Below are positions 38,152 through 47,949 of a stretch of DNA of 64,000 bases, piece after piece (position 1 is the stretch's first letter; each line of letters begins with the position of its first letter). The DNA is from Priestia iocasae. GTDB taxonomy: Bacteria > Bacillota > Bacilli > Bacillales > Bacillaceae_H. Where the stretch lies: positions 124,001 to 188,000 of the forward strand of contig NZ_JAFBFC010000007.1 of assembly GCF_016909075.1 (NCBI RefSeq), read 5' to 3'. The position numbers and the translations under genes are program-made. Under the pieces are notes generated by a model that did no database searches, was not told the DNA's origin, and worked only from the letters and a program-made list of their open reading frames with translations.

Positions 38152-39006
38152 ATGAAAAGCTTTCAGTTTACAAAGATGCATGGCTTAGGGAACAGCTACA
38201 TTTATGTAAATATGTTTAAAGAAAAAATTAAAGAAGAGGAATTACCATCTTTAGCAATAAAGGTTGCAAATGTATATACGGGTATCGGATCAGATGGATT
38301 AATTCTGATTTGTCCTTCAAATGTAGCTGATGTAAAAATGCGTGTATTTAATAATGATGGTTCTGAGGCAAAGAATTGTGGAAATGGGTTACGATGCGTT
38401 GCCAAATACGCGTATGAGCATAAGCTAGTAGAAGAAAATAGATTTTCAATTGAAACACTATCAGGGGTTGTACAAGCAGAGGTACATGTGAAGGATGAAG
38501 TCGTCGATCAAGTGACAGTTGATATGGGCCAGCCGCGTTTATCACGCGCAGAGATTCCAATGATTGGTGAAAATCAGGATATGATTGTGTCTGAGCAAGC
38601 AGTATTTGCAAATCAAACCTATGAAATTACAACGGTGTCCATGGGAAATCCACATGTTATTTTTTATGTTGATCAAATTGAAGAAGCACCATTAACCACA
38701 CTTGGTCCAATTGTAGAAAAAGATGAGCGTTTTCCTGATGGGGTAAATGTTGAATTTGTTGAAGTGGTAAACGAGCAAGAGCTACATTTCCGCGTATGGG
38801 AAAGAGGCTCAGGAGTTACACAAGCATGTGGAACAGGTGCTTGTGCAGCGGTTGTGGCTTCGGTTTTAAATCATTACACGAAGCGTGATATCCCAACAAT
38901 CGTCCACTTAGCTGGAGGAGATTTAACCATCACATGGACGAACGAAGGAGCTGTTTTAATGACAGGTCCTGCTGAAATCATTTGTAAAGGTGAATACTAT
39001 TATTAA
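38152..39006 (+). CDS. dapF: Diaminopimelate epimerase
   Basis: A 284-residue PLP-independent epimerase that makes meso-diaminopimelate from the LL form, for lysine and peptidoglycan. The two catalytic cysteines lie in [10 protein letters not shown] (C76) and [10 protein letters not shown]. The start follows AGGTGATGAG. A weak TTGTGT/TATACT pair with 17-base spacing (38079-38107) could be its promoter. Confidence 0.95.
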   Translation: MKSFQFTKMHGLGNSYIYVNMFKEKIKEEELPSLAIKVANVYTGIGSDGLILICPSNVADVKMRVFNNDGSEAKNCGNGLRCVAKYAYEHKLVEENRFSIETLSGVVQAEVHVKDEVVDQVTVDMGQPRLSRAEIPMIGENQDMIVSEQAVFANQTYEITTVSMGNPHVIFYVDQIEEAPLTTLGPIVEKDERFPDGVNVEFVEVVNEQELHFRVWERGSGVTQACGTGACAAVVASVLNHYTKRDIPTIVHLAGGDLTITWTNEGAVLMTGPAEIICKGEYYY

Positions 39007-39075
39007 TGAAATCACATCATTTGTGACTTTTACGATTCAAGAGTATACTAAAATGATAAGAAGGAGGTTGATCAT

Positions 39076-39441
39076 ATGAGTGAAGCTATCCTAACAATTA
39101 CAGAAGCAGCAAGCTTTCAAATAAAAGATATGATGAAAGAACATGGTGAGGAGAACGCGTATCTGCGCGTAACGATTAAAGGTGGCGGCTGTAGTGGCTT
39201 GTCATATGGAATGGGTTTTGATCATGAAGTTCAAGATGAGGATATGTTATTTGAACAGCATGGCATTAACGTATTAGTAGACAAAGAAAGTGCCCCTATT
39301 TTACGAGATGTGAAAATCGACTACAAACAGTCTATGCTAGGTGGCGGTTTTACCATCGATAATCCAAACGCCATTGCCAACTGTGGTTGTGGCTCTTCGT
39401 TCCGTACGGCGACAAATGCCGGGAAGCCCGAAGAGTGTTAA
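39076..39441 (+). CDS. yutM: A-type Fe-S carrier YutM (ErpA/IscA-like)
   Basis: A 121-residue HesB/IscA family protein. The three conserved cysteines are in GGGCSGLSYG and near the C-terminus in NCGCGSSF. It should carry Fe-S clusters from SufBCD to target enzymes. Ribosome binding site AAGGAGGT; terminator right after. Confidence 0.93.
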   Translation: MSEAILTITEAASFQIKDMMKEHGEENAYLRVTIKGGGCSGLSYGMGFDHEVQDEDMLFEQHGINVLVDKESAPILRDVKIDYKQSMLGGGFTIDNPNAIANCGCGSSFRTATNAGKPEEC

Positions 39442-39445
39442 TACG

Positions 39446-39483
39446 AAGCCTGTGTACGGTCTTAAAGTACGCAGGCTTTTTTA
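39446..39483 (+). terminator. yutM terminator
   Basis: AAGCCTGTGTAC (39446-39457) pairs with GTACGCAGGCTT (39467-39478), one G-U/mismatch, followed by TTTT. Confidence 0.9.
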
Positions 39484-39495
39484 ATTAGGATAGTA

Positions 39496-39545
39496 TTGAA
39501 AGCGCTTTTATATAATGGTAAAATTAGGCATAGAAAACGTTTACA
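39496..39545 (+). promoter_or_regulatory. Promoter of the LacI-type gene with two operator-like palindromes
   Basis: TTGAAA at 39496-39501 and TAAAAT at 39519-39524 have a 17-base spacer. The -35 lies in TGAAAGCGCTTTTA (39497-39510), a cre- or LacI-type palindrome. A second, AGAAAACGTTTACA, lies at 39532-39545 near the transcription start. The layout suggests autoregulation and/or CcpA control. Confidence 0.6.
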
Positions 39546-39562
39546 GGGAGAGCTGATCTGGT

Positions 39563-40573
39563 ATGTCGGTGACAATTAAGGACGTAGCAAAACAAGCAAA
39601 TGTATCTGTTGCAACAGTATCTCGAATTCTAAATAATCTGCCGGGCTATTCAGAAGAAACGAAACAAAAAGTAGTGAAAGTCATTGATGAACTTGGTTAT
39701 CAGCCAAACGCTATTGCGAGAGGGTTGATTAGCAAGAAAACAAACACAATGGGTGTTCTACTCCCAAAGGTTTCTGATTTGTTTGCTAGTGAAATATTAG
39801 CTGGAATCGAAGATGTTGCACATGAATTTGATCATAGCGTTATCATTTGTAAAACAGATAAAGATGGTACTCGAACAATGAAGTATTTGCAGACATTACG
39901 AGAAAAGCAAGTAGATGGGATTATCATTGTTAGTGAATATATTACAAAAGAATATTATGACATGTTAACAAGAATGAATATCCCAGTTGTTTTGGTTGCA
40001 ACTCAATCAAATTACGATATCCCGTGTATTAAAGTAGACGACTTTAAGGCTTCTTATGAAGCAGTAACATATCTTCTTGACAAAGGGCATATACATATCG
40101 GAATGATTTCAGGTACAAGAAGCGACAAGATGACAACAACTCCTCGTGTACATGGATATCGACAAGCGTTAATTGATTCTGGGCTACCCTTTACAGAGAA
40201 TGCTGTTGCATATGGTGATTTTGGATTTCAAAGTGGGATAGAATGCATGCAACAACTATTAAGCCATCAGAAACATTTAACAGCTGTTTTTTGTGCAAGT
40301 GATGAAATGGCCATCGGTGCATTATCTTATTTATATAAGCAGGGCATTAAAGTTCCAGAGCAAATATCGTTGCTTGGTTATGATAATACGGCTACCGCCC
40401 AAAAAGCAATTCCACCGTTAACAACTATCGAACAACCTTTATATAAAATGGGAAGAAGGGCATTTGAAGTGCTCATTAAAGGAGAAAGAAAGGTTAATCT
40501 TATCTATCCACATCGCATCATTGAACGCGATACAGTTACGAATAGAGAGCCTATTGCTTTACTAAATAAATGA
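39563..40573 (+). CDS. LacI-family transcriptional regulator, target unknown
   Basis: A 336-residue regulator. Residues 1-50 form the LacI helix-turn-helix and hinge (VTIKDVAKQANVSVATVSRILN), and residues 60-330 a periplasmic-binding-like sensor domain ending DTVTNREP. It has no adjacent sugar or transport operon, so the effector cannot be guessed. Its promoter region holds two LacI-type palindromes. GGGAG is about 12 bases from the ATG, a long spacing. It ends in a bidirectional terminator shared with yumC. Confidence 0.88.
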   Translation: MSVTIKDVAKQANVSVATVSRILNNLPGYSEETKQKVVKVIDELGYQPNAIARGLISKKTNTMGVLLPKVSDLFASEILAGIEDVAHEFDHSVIICKTDKDGTRTMKYLQTLREKQVDGIIIVSEYITKEYYDMLTRMNIPVVLVATQSNYDIPCIKVDDFKASYEAVTYLLDKGHIHIGMISGTRSDKMTTTPRVHGYRQALIDSGLPFTENAVAYGDFGFQSGIECMQQLLSHQKHLTAVFCASDEMAIGALSYLYKQGIKVPEQISLLGYDNTATAQKAIPPLTTIEQPLYKMGRRAFEVLIKGERKVNLIYPHRIIERDTVTNREPIALLNK

Positions 40574-40614
40574 AAAAAACTGTGTCAGAAATCATTCTTC
40601 TGACACAGTTTTTT
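40574..40614. terminator. Bidirectional terminator between lacI-type gene and yumC
   Basis: AAAAAACTGTGTCAGA (40574-40589) is exactly complementary to TCTGACACAGTTTTTT (40599-40614). Confidence 0.94.
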
Positions 40615-40616
40615 CA

Positions 40617-41612
40617 TTAGCTAAACATTGAAGTACTATGCATTGGCTGTAGACGTGCTTTTGGATCAATGTAAGCTTTCGCATTATTAACAGCCGTTGG
40701 GCCTTCACCAAATCCAGCAACGATTAATTTCACTTTTCCTTCATATGTGCAAATGTCACCAGCAGCGTAAATACCTGGTACATTGGTTTCTTGCTTCGTA
40801 TTCACGACAATGGAATTTTTCTCAATGTCTAATTCCCATTCTTTAATCGGTCCTAATGACGAGACGAATCCAAAGTTTACAATGACATCATCTACATCGA
40901 TCACTTCTTTTTCCTCATCTTTTGTGTTTTCCAATACTACTTGTGTAATTCGGTCGTCACCAATTAGCTCTACAGGAATATAAGGTGTTTTAATCTCCAC
41001 AGCGGAGTTCTTTAAGCTTTCTACACTATGCTCATGAGCACGGAATTTGTCTCGACGATGCGTAAGAATTACTTTTTCAGCAATTGGCTCAAGCATTAAT
41101 GCCCAATCAACAGCAGAATCTCCACCGCCACAAACTAATACCTTTTTACCTTTAAATTTATTCATATCATCTACAAAATAGTGAAGGTTTGATTTCTCAA
41201 ACTGAACAGCATTATCTAGTTCAATTTTTCTTGGTTGAAATGCACCGTTTCCGGCTGTAATAATAATAGTCTTTGAATAATGAATTTCTTCATTTGTTGT
41301 TAATTTAAATACACCGTCAGCTTGTTTTTCTACTTTTTCTACTGCTTGTTCTAAGGAAACAGTAGGATTAAATTGTTTCATTTGTTCCTTTAAGTTATCA
41401 ACAAGCTCTTGTGCGCGAATCTTTGGAAAACCAGCTACATCATAAATGTATTTTTCTGGATAAAGAGCGGAGAGTTGTCCACCAAGTTGCGGCAGGCTTT
41501 CAATGATTTTCACACTTGCCTGTCTCATACCACCGTAAAAAGCGGTAAATAGTCCAGTAGGTCCTCCCCCAATGATGGTAATATCGTATACGTTTTTATC
41601 TTCTCTCAACAT
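40617..41612 (-). CDS. yumC: Ferredoxin/flavodoxin-NADP+ reductase YumC
   Basis: A 331-residue FAD enzyme with a thioredoxin-reductase-like fold but no CXXC. The FAD loop [16 protein letters not shown] is at the N-terminus and the NADPH loop [13 protein letters not shown] near residue 160. It transfers electrons between NADPH and ferredoxin or flavodoxin. B. subtilis YumC is about the same size and is reported as essential. ATG 41612 follows GAGGTGATC; the GTG two codons earlier overlaps that site. Confidence 0.94.
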   Translation of the reverse strand: MLREDKNVYDITIIGGGPTGLFTAFYGGMRQASVKIIESLPQLGGQLSALYPEKYIYDVAGFPKIRAQELVDNLKEQMKQFNPTVSLEQAVEKVEKQADGVFKLTTNEEIHYSKTIIITAGNGAFQPRKIELDNAVQFEKSNLHYFVDDMNKFKGKKVLVCGGGDSAVDWALMLEPIAEKVILTHRRDKFRAHEHSVESLKNSAVEIKTPYIPVELIGDDRITQVVLENTKDEEKEVIDVDDVIVNFGFVSSLGPIKEWELDIEKNSIVVNTKQETNVPGIYAAGDICTYEGKVKLIVAGFGEGPTAVNNAKAYIDPKARLQPMHSTSMFS

Positions 41613-42120
41613 GATCACCTCTATAATTATGTATAAAATAGTTTATTACTTTATGATAACATAAGGCAATTTAAACGTTTAGGAAGCTTCCTTATTTATC
41701 ATCTATTACGATTGCATCTCTTGCTTTTAAAAAATAAGGCTTCTTTATTATAGTTTTTTCGATAAGAATTTGTTTAACCCTGCAAACAACAGGGGAATTT
41801 TTAGGAGAAGAATGAAAATTTTAAACGTTTCAAATCATGGAATAGGGCTTGAAAAAGTTTGCAAAAAAGAATATGATGTTTGATAGACATATTGTTAATT
41901 TTTTATGACATTTTTCTAACAAAAATATGTACTTTCATGCAAAAGTACGTGAAGTAATTCACAAACTTATAGTATATAAATTTGTGCTATGCGATGGATA
42001 GGAGCATAGTTTCATGCTCAAACTAAGCAAAAAGATATTTCTGCAATTATGACATTATTATTGTTTTTATACTTATAATCCCTCGCAACTATAAACTAAG
42101 AAAAGGTGGATGACATCGTA
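41613..42120. other. Divergent intergenic region between yumC and yumB
   Basis: About 510 bases with no gene. TTTAAACGTTT occurs twice, at 41670-41680 and 41820-41830. A Rex-like operator lies at 41947-41964 (listed separately). Several AT-rich -10-like stretches exist around 41969-41980 but none has a clear -35. Confidence 0.5.
41947..41964 (+). promoter_or_regulatory. Rex-like operator upstream of yumB
   Basis: ACGTGAAGTAATTCACAA matches the Rex consensus TTGTGAAN4TTCACAA at 12 of 14 defined positions; both mismatches are at the left end. Rex senses NADH/NAD+ and represses NADH dehydrogenase genes in B. subtilis, which fits the downstream gene. The promoter itself was not resolved. Confidence 0.6.
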
Positions 42121-43335
42121 ATGAGAAAGCCAAAGGTTGTTGTTCTAGGTGCTGGATACGGCGGCATCATGACTACTGTAAACTTACAAAAGAAATTAGG
42201 TGTAAGTGAAGCGGATATTACACTTGTAAATAAAAATGATTACCACTATGAGACAACGTGGTTACATGAAGTTTCTGCAGGAACTCTACATCATGATCGT
42301 TCTCGCGTTCCGGTAAAAAACTTAATTAATACAAGCAAAGTAAACTTTGTACAAGATACAGTTGTTGATGTTAAGACAGAAGAAAAGCGTGTAATCTTAG
42401 AAAACAGCGAATTAGAATATGATTACTTAGTAGTTGCACTAGGCTATGAATCAGAAACATTTGGTATTAAAGGATTAAAAGAGCATGCCTTCTCGATTGC
42501 TAACATTAATTCTGCACGTCTTATTCGTGAGCACATTGATTATGTATTCGCAACATACAACAATGAAGTTGAAAAGCGTGATGAGCTATTAACAATTGTT
42601 GTTGGTGGTGCTGGATTCACTGGTATTGAGCTTGTAGGTGAATTAGCAAACCGCGTTCCACAACTTTGCAAAGAGTTTGATATTCCTCGTGAAAAAGTAC
42701 GCGTCATTTGTGTGGAAGCAGCTCCAACTGCACTACCTGGTTTTGATCCGGAATTAGTTGAGTATGCTGTAACACAACTTGAGCGTAAGGGAGTAGAATT
42801 TAAAATTGGTACAGCAATTAAAGAAGCAACAGAAGAAGGTATCATTGTAGCAAAAGATGATCAAGTAGAAGAAATCAAAGCTGCAACGGTTATCTGGGCT
42901 GCAGGTGTACGTGGAAGTTATCTAATTGAAAAAGCAGGCTTTGAAAACATGCGTGGTCGTGTGAAAGTTGACCCTCAGTTACGCGCTCCAGGATTAGACA
43001 ACGTATTTATCGTTGGAGATTGTTCATTAATGATTAACCCAGAAACTGAGCGTCCATATCCACCAACTGCGCAAATTGCTATGCAACAAGGTGAAACATG
43101 TGCACATAACTTAGCAGTATTAGTACGTGGACAAGGTGAAATGCAAGAGTTTAAACCAGATTTAAAAGGTACTGTATGTTCACTAGGTCATGACGATGCA
43201 ATTGGTGTTGTATTTGGTCGTAAGTTATTCGGTTCAAGCGCATCATTCATGAAGAAAGTAGTAGACAACCGTGCTCTTTACTTACAAGGTGGCGCAGGTC
43301 TAGTAATGAAAAAAGGAAAATTTAATTTCTTTTAA
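42121..43335 (+). CDS. yumB: Type II NADH dehydrogenase-like protein YumB
   Basis: A 404-residue FAD oxidoreductase of the NDH-2 family. The FAD loop [13 protein letters not shown] is at the N-terminus, the NADH loop [17 protein letters not shown] near residue 165 and VIWAAGV, VGDCS and [11 protein letters not shown] follow. It would oxidise NADH and pass electrons to a quinone without pumping protons. It resembles B. subtilis YumB. ATG 42121 is chosen by alignment (RKPKVVVLG) and AAAGGTGG upstream, with an 11-base spacing. Confidence 0.9.
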   Translation: MRKPKVVVLGAGYGGIMTTVNLQKKLGVSEADITLVNKNDYHYETTWLHEVSAGTLHHDRSRVPVKNLINTSKVNFVQDTVVDVKTEEKRVILENSELEYDYLVVALGYESETFGIKGLKEHAFSIANINSARLIREHIDYVFATYNNEVEKRDELLTIVVGGAGFTGIELVGELANRVPQLCKEFDIPREKVRVICVEAAPTALPGFDPELVEYAVTQLERKGVEFKIGTAIKEATEEGIIVAKDDQVEEIKAATVIWAAGVRGSYLIEKAGFENMRGRVKVDPQLRAPGLDNVFIVGDCSLMINPETERPYPPTAQIAMQQGETCAHNLAVLVRGQGEMQEFKPDLKGTVCSLGHDDAIGVVFGRKLFGSSASFMKKVVDNRALYLQGGAGLVMKKGKFNFF

Positions 43336-43344
43336 TAGCTAATC

Positions 43345-43380
43345 AAAGGGCAGTGGGAGCAATCCTATTGCCTTTTTTTT
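43345..43380 (+). terminator. yumB terminator
   Basis: An AAAGGGCAGTGGGA-type arm pairs imperfectly with TCCTATTGCC, followed by eight T. Confidence 0.75.
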
Positions 43381-43450
43381 GTGTTCATATTGTTAGGATA
43401 CCTCCCCCTGTGCAGGTATGATACAGTGAATAGAAAGGGGATGATAAACA

Positions 43451-43930
43451 ATGAAACATAAAAGAGGAAATGTATGGTTAGCGGTAGCTGGTATTGTCAA
43501 AACAGTGGACAATCGCTATCTCGTTGTAAAGAAGAAATATGGTGGGCTAAAGGGGAAATGGTCATTTCCTGCTGGATTTGTCAACGAAGATGAAACCATT
43601 GATCAAGCGGTTGTAAGAGAGGTGTATGAAGAAACAGGGATTAAAGCAAATCCTTTAGGTATCGTTGGTCTACGCTCTGGTGTGATTAAAGGAGAAGTTA
43701 GTGACAATATGGTTCTTTTTTTATTGGAACCATTGACAGAAAACATCGTCATTCAAGAGCGAGAATTATCTCATGTGGCGTTTATGACAAAGGACGAACT
43801 ATTTGAAAGTCCGGATTCCTCTTTACTTCTTCACCAAATTATTGACCAAACGTTAGCGGTTTTACCAATACATAACGATTTAAATCCTGGCAATCATTTT
43901 GGCTACACATCGTATAAATTGTTCTATTAA
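43451..43930 (+). CDS. Nudix hydrolase
   Basis: A 159-residue Nudix protein. The Nudix box GFVNEDETIDQAVVREVYEETGI is complete near residues 38-60, including the REVYEE metal-binding glutamates. It should hydrolyse a nucleoside diphosphate linked to another group; the substrate is not predictable. Ribosome binding site AAAGGGGATG. The following yuiB has its own promoter. Confidence 0.88.
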   Translation: MKHKRGNVWLAVAGIVKTVDNRYLVVKKKYGGLKGKWSFPAGFVNEDETIDQAVVREVYEETGIKANPLGIVGLRSGVIKGEVSDNMVLFLLEPLTENIVIQERELSHVAFMTKDELFESPDSSLLLHQIIDQTLAVLPIHNDLNPGNHFGYTSYKLFY

Positions 43931-43950
43931 TGATGTACCAATGATTTATA

Positions 43951-43979
43951 TTGACGGTTTTTTCTGCTTTCAGTACACT
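43951..43979 (+). promoter_or_regulatory. Probable sigma-A promoter of yuiB
   Basis: TTGACG at 43951-43956, 17-base spacer, TACACT at 43974-43979. Confidence 0.6.
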
Positions 43980-44008
43980 TAAAAATGTGTGTATAGGGGG
44001 TGAAAGCC

Positions 44009-44332
44009 GTGCAAATGAGTTTACCTGTTTTACTAATTTCTATTCTATTGTTTTTTGTTTTGTTTTTTGGTATCGGTTTCTTATTAAATATGCTGTTGCG
44101 TATGTCTTGGATTATGGCCATTATTTATCCTATTATCTTTGTGTTCATCATTGATGATATAAGGTTTATTGAGTATTTTACAAATCCAGCAACTTCATTT
44201 TCACATTTAGGAAGCAGATTTGCAGCTATTTCAGCAGCAGACTTAATTATTTTGTTATCTGGATTAGCTGGTGCAATTATGTCGGGTATTGTCATCCGTT
44301 TGTTACGCGCCAGAGGGTATCGTATGTTTTAA
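44009..44332 (+). CDS. yuiB: YuiB, small membrane protein
   Basis: A 107-residue protein with three hydrophobic helices (about 5-25, 28-48 and 77-97) and a basic C-terminus RLLRARGYRMF. It resembles B. subtilis YuiB; function unknown to me. GTG 44009 has AGGGGGTGA at good spacing; GTG 44000 overlaps the site and ATG 44015 is two codons in. Confidence 0.83.
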   Translation: MQMSLPVLLISILLFFVLFFGIGFLLNMLLRMSWIMAIIYPIIFVFIIDDIRFIEYFTNPATSFSHLGSRFAAISAADLIILLSGLAGAIMSGIVIRLLRARGYRMF

Positions 44333-44365
44333 AAAATTTATTAGTATAGCACAATAATAAGGATG

Positions 44366-44393
44366 CCACAGTATGTAAAACTGTGGTTTTTTT
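44366..44393 (+). terminator. yuiB terminator
   Basis: CCACAGT (44366-44372) and ACTGTGG (44380-44386), followed by eight T. Confidence 0.9.
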
Positions 44394-44429
44394 TCATATC
44401 ACTGTAATCAAATGCCCGAATTAAAAGCA

Positions 44430-44481
44430 CCTCTCACGAATAATTTGCTTCATTGTTGGAAACAAATAGATTCGTGAGAGG
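44430..44481 (+). promoter_or_regulatory. Hairpin that buries the yuiC ribosome binding site
   Basis: CCTCTCACGAAT (44430-44441) pairs perfectly with ATTCGTGAGAGG (44470-44481), and inner AATTTG/CAAAT bases extend the stem. The right arm is the 5' part of GAGAGGAG, the only ribosome binding site for yuiC. Transcripts reading in from upstream would have that site occluded; transcripts starting inside the loop would not. Confidence 0.7.
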
Positions 44482-44497
44482 AGTTGTCCAATGGTCA

Positions 44498-45136
44498 ATG
44501 ATGATTAATGTGACAAGAAGAATATTGATGAGTATTTTGTTTGTTGGAGCATTATTAACGACGTATGAATCTGTGTCAGGAGTAGAGGCGAAAACGGTAC
44601 TCTCTTTCTTATACAATCGTTCTGTCCATTATTGGAATGGCATGGCGATGTATAATGAAAGTCAACTGACTACGGTTGCTTCTTTAGATGTAAATGAGAG
44701 TGTTACAACCTTAGAAGAGGCTTATGACTGGTCGAAATATCCTGCACATAACGTTTTAGCAACTGGCTATACAGCGGGGTATGAATCAACAGGTAAACAA
44801 CCAGGTCATCCTGAGTATGGAATTACTTATTCGGGCGTTAAAGTAAAACGAGATTTATATTCAACAATTGCTGCAGATTTGAATGTTTTTCCAATTGGCA
44901 CTATTTTATTTATTCCAGGATACGGCTATGGAGTTGTGGCAGACAAAGGCGGAGCCATAAAAGGTAATCGACTCGATTTGTACTATGAAACGGTAAGTGA
45001 TGTGTATGAAAGCTGGGGCAAAAAAGAGTTACAAGTATATGTAGTGAAAAAGGGAACGGGTACTTTAACAGAAGACGAATTAACAATGCTTAATGAAGAT
45101 AAAGCTCAGCAAGTATTCCGTCAACAACTTAAATAA
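44498..45136 (+). CDS. yuiC: YuiC, 3D-domain cell-wall protein
   Basis: A 212-residue exported protein: N-terminal signal or anchor helix ([20 protein letters not shown]), a linker, then a C-terminal 3D domain. The three aspartates of the domain lie in [20 protein letters not shown] and NRLDLYY. Such domains belong to lytic transglycosylase-like stationary phase proteins (YuiC/Sps family) that cleave peptidoglycan. The start is uncertain: ATG 44498 fits homology but is 14 bases from GAGAGGAG, while a better-spaced ATG at 44491 is out of frame. Confidence 0.82.
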   Translation: MMINVTRRILMSILFVGALLTTYESVSGVEAKTVLSFLYNRSVHYWNGMAMYNESQLTTVASLDVNESVTTLEEAYDWSKYPAHNVLATGYTAGYESTGKQPGHPEYGITYSGVKVKRDLYSTIAADLNVFPIGTILFIPGYGYGVVADKGGAIKGNRLDLYYETVSDVYESWGKKELQVYVVKKGTGTLTEDELTMLNEDKAQQVFRQQLK

Positions 45137-45144
45137 AACGAAGC

Positions 45145-45243
45145 GGTGTCGGAAGAAAAACGTCCCACTTGATACAGCATGCAACATTCCCTTGCCTATG
45201 CAATCTAGTCATATCAATCGATAAATGGCAAGGGATATTGCAT
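45145..45243 (+). repeat. Double-hairpin repeat, copy B, after yuiC
   Basis: The main hairpin pairs ATGCAA plus TCCCTTGCC (45179-45196) with GGCAAGGGA plus TTGCAT (45227-45243). The loop contains ATCTA. A smaller GTG-GG/CC-CAC hairpin precedes it. It lies right after a stop codon, like copies A and C, and may terminate yuiC. Confidence 0.65.
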
Positions 45244-45279
45244 ACAAGAGCTTTTTGTTTTTATGATCATAACTTGTCT

Positions 45280-45759
45280 TTACATGTACCAAAGTAAATA
45301 AACGAGGAAAGCTACAGCAATTCCAGTTATGGCCCCAAAGAATACTTCAATAGGTTGATGACCTAACAATTCTTTTAGTTTTTCTTGTTTTTCTCTTTCT
45401 GCTTGCGTAGGCCACATTTTTGCTTCTTCCACTGCTCGATTGAAATCTTCAACTAATCGGTTCAAAACCGTTGCTTGTTCTCCTGCATGACGTCTTACGC
45501 CCGTGGCATCAAACATCACAATGACCGCAAAAACAGTTGAAACAGCAAATAAAGGAGAATCAACACCCTCAATAAGTCCAATTCCTGTGGTTAAGGATGT
45601 AACCGCTGCAGAATGTGAGCTTGGCATTCCTCCTGTACTAAAAATTAATCCCCAGTTTAATTTACGCGTTGCGATAAATTCAATAGGTACTTTAACAATT
45701 TGTGCAAACGCGATGGCAATTAGCGCACTCCAAAGTGGAAAGTTATTAAATAAATCCAT
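45280..45759 (-). CDS. yuiD: YuiD, divergent PAP2/acid phosphatase-VanHPO-related membrane protein
   Basis: A 159-residue membrane protein of the DUF212 family, related to acid phosphatase/vanadium haloperoxidases. The GGMPSSHSAAV motif near residue 45 and DATGVRRHAGEQ near residue 85 are the family's conserved sites. Four hydrophobic helices are visible. The substrate is unknown. ATG at the minus-strand 45759 end follows AAAGAGGTG. Confidence 0.86.
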   Translation of the reverse strand: MDLFNNFPLWSALIAIAFAQIVKVPIEFIATRKLNWGLIFSTGGMPSSHSAAVTSLTTGIGLIEGVDSPLFAVSTVFAVIVMFDATGVRRHAGEQATVLNRLVEDFNRAVEEAKMWPTQAEREKQEKLKELLGHQPIEVFFGAITGIAVAFLVYLLWYM

Positions 45760-45997
45760 TTTTGTTTTACACCTCTTTATTTATGTTATGTATAGATCAA
45801 TCACACAATAACCTAGTTTCCCCCTCTAGGAAAAGAGACTATTTCACACCCCTTGATTCCACAATTCCCTAAACATTTTCTCAAAGGTCTGCGTAAGCAG
45901 ATTTATATATATAAGATTATTTTGAAATTTGCTATGATAAATGTGTACTCTTTTTAGCATATAGTCATAAAGAATGATTGTCTAGGAGGAAATCATC

Positions 45998-46375
45998 TTG
46001 CCCCTTTATCCGATTGAATATTACGAGTTCTTCGTGAAATTCAACGAAGGAGACTATTATACCTGTCATGACTTATTAGAAGAGATATGGATGACGGATA
46101 AGCAGAATTTGTTTTTAAAAGGTTTGCTTCAAATGACGGTTGCTCTGTATCACTATGGATATGGAAATGTAAAAGGTGCACGTACAATGATGAAGGCCGG
46201 AAAGGTTTACTTAAAATCGTATGAGCCGTCTTACTGGGGTATTAATGTGAATGAAGTCCAATGGTTTATCGATCAATGTCTTCAGCGGATGCCAGCAGAG
46301 GTGGATAGGGTTCCGTTTGAAGAGATTGATCAGTTGCCGGAGTTACCTAGTTTAATCTTATATTTAGAAGAATAA
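45998..46375 (+). CDS. DUF309-family protein
   Basis: A 125-residue helical protein with the DUF309 signature [15 protein letters not shown] near residues 18-32, then [20 protein letters not shown]. Function unknown. The TTG start is set by TAGGAGGA about 8 bases upstream. pepA begins 13 bases after its stop, so the two form an operon. Confidence 0.85.
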   Translation: MPLYPIEYYEFFVKFNEGDYYTCHDLLEEIWMTDKQNLFLKGLLQMTVALYHYGYGNVKGARTMMKAGKVYLKSYEPSYWGINVNEVQWFIDQCLQRMPAEVDRVPFEEIDQLPELPSLILYLEE

Positions 46376-46388
46376 GGAGGATTCTCTT

Positions 46389-47885
46389 ATGTTTTCAGTC
46401 GTAAATCACTATGAAGTTCATCAACCAGCAGAAGGATTGGTTGTTGGTGTTTTTAATCAAAATCAGCAATTGAGTGGAGTAATAGGTGAAATTGATGCAC
46501 AGTTAAACGGCCATATTATGATGCTTATTAAAGAAGGAGACGTATCCGTTAAATTAAAAAAAATATCAAAAGTACATACGTTTCATAAAATAGGGGCAAA
46601 ACGTTTATATTTTGTTGGGTTAGGAAAAAAACAAGCCTTAACAGCAGAAGCACTTCAAGAGTCATTAGGAACGCTGTTCAAAACATTGAAAGAAGATCGG
46701 TTAAAAGAAGTGACGATTGCATTAGATACCTTTGTAACAGATCGTATTGATGTAGAGCAAGCAGCTCATTTACTTGCGGAAGCACAGCCTATTTCTACGT
46801 ATCAGTTTGCCGATTATAAAAAGAAATCAAATGAACCAGAAAAGCATCTTGAGAAAGTAGACGTGTTAACCGAGGCGGATGAACAAGCTATTTTAAACAA
46901 CTTAACAACAGGATATACATATGGAAAAGCAACCAATTCTGCACGTACACTGGTCAATTTGCCAGGTAATATGCTAACAGCGACAGATATGGCAAACTAT
47001 GCGGTCGAGCTAGCTAGAAAATATGAATTTGAATATGAAATTTTAGAAAAAGATGAAATGGAAAAGCTAGGAATGGGTGCATTTTTAGCGGTTAATAAAG
47101 GATCTGTGGAGCCTCCTAAAATGATTGTCTTAAAATATCAAGGAAAAGATCAATGGGAAGATGTCATTGGTTTGATTGGAAAAGGAATTACCTTTGATAC
47201 AGGCGGATATTCGATTAAGCCTAAGGATGGAATTGTAGGGATGAAAACAGATATGGGAGGCGCTGCATCTGTATTAGGTGCGATGGAAATTATCGGTGAG
47301 CTTCGTCCAAAACAAAACGTAGTCGCTGTGATTCCATCGACAGACAATATGATTAGCGGCGCTGCATTAAAGCCAGATGATGTGATTACAGCAATGAGTG
47401 GAAAAACAATTGAAGTCTTAAATACGGATGCTGAAGGGCGCTTAGCACTTGCTGATGCGATTACGTATGCCAAGCATCATGGTGCAGAGTATCTTGTGGA
47501 TGTTGCAACATTAACAGGTGGCGTTATTATTGCGCTTGGTACACACATTACAGGAGCAATGACAAATAATGAGCAGCTTTTTGAGCAACTAGTAGAAGCA
47601 AGTTCCGAAGCAGGTGAACCAATTTGGCGTTTACCAATTACAGAAAAAGATAAAAAGCGTGTTCGCAATAGCAAAGTAGCGGATTTAAATAATTCACCTG
47701 GTCGTGAAGGTCATGCGATTATGGCTGGAACATTTATTGGGGAATTTGCAGAAGATACACCGTGGGTTCACTTAGATATCGCAGGTACTGCCACCACTTC
47801 ATCGGCTCACGAATTAGGTCCAGCAGGAGCAACTGGCGTCATGGTTCGTACGTTAGCAGACTTTGTAGACAGATTTGAAAAGTAA
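46389..47885 (+). CDS. pepA: Leucyl aminopeptidase (M17)
   Basis: A 498-residue cytosolic M17 aminopeptidase that removes N-terminal amino acids using two metal ions. The metal and catalytic motifs [18 protein letters not shown] (Lys, Asp), TDMGGAA and [13 protein letters not shown] are intact in the C-terminal half. It corresponds to B. subtilis YuiE. Ribosome binding site AAGGAGG. Confidence 0.95.
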   Translation: MFSVVNHYEVHQPAEGLVVGVFNQNQQLSGVIGEIDAQLNGHIMMLIKEGDVSVKLKKISKVHTFHKIGAKRLYFVGLGKKQALTAEALQESLGTLFKTLKEDRLKEVTIALDTFVTDRIDVEQAAHLLAEAQPISTYQFADYKKKSNEPEKHLEKVDVLTEADEQAILNNLTTGYTYGKATNSARTLVNLPGNMLTATDMANYAVELARKYEFEYEILEKDEMEKLGMGAFLAVNKGSVEPPKMIVLKYQGKDQWEDVIGLIGKGITFDTGGYSIKPKDGIVGMKTDMGGAASVLGAMEIIGELRPKQNVVAVIPSTDNMISGAALKPDDVITAMSGKTIEVLNTDAEGRLALADAITYAKHHGAEYLVDVATLTGGVIIALGTHITGAMTNNEQLFEQLVEASSEAGEPIWRLPITEKDKKRVRNSKVADLNNSPGREGHAIMAGTFIGEFAEDTPWVHLDIAGTATTSSAHELGPAGATGVMVRTLADFVDRFEK

Positions 47886-47897
47886 GGTTTTTGGATG

Positions 47898-47937
47898 TTT
47901 TTGATTACGGGCACTTCGGCTTGCCCGTAATCAAAAA
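47898..47937. terminator. Hairpin between pepA and the methyltransferase gene
   Basis: GATTACGGGCA pairs with TGCCCGTAATC inside longer T- and A-runs (arms 47898-47912 and 47922-47937). On both strands the T-run lies before the stem and an A-run follows, so it is not a classical terminator, though it sits between convergent genes. Confidence 0.6.
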
Positions 47938-47949
47938 TAGATAAGCGAT

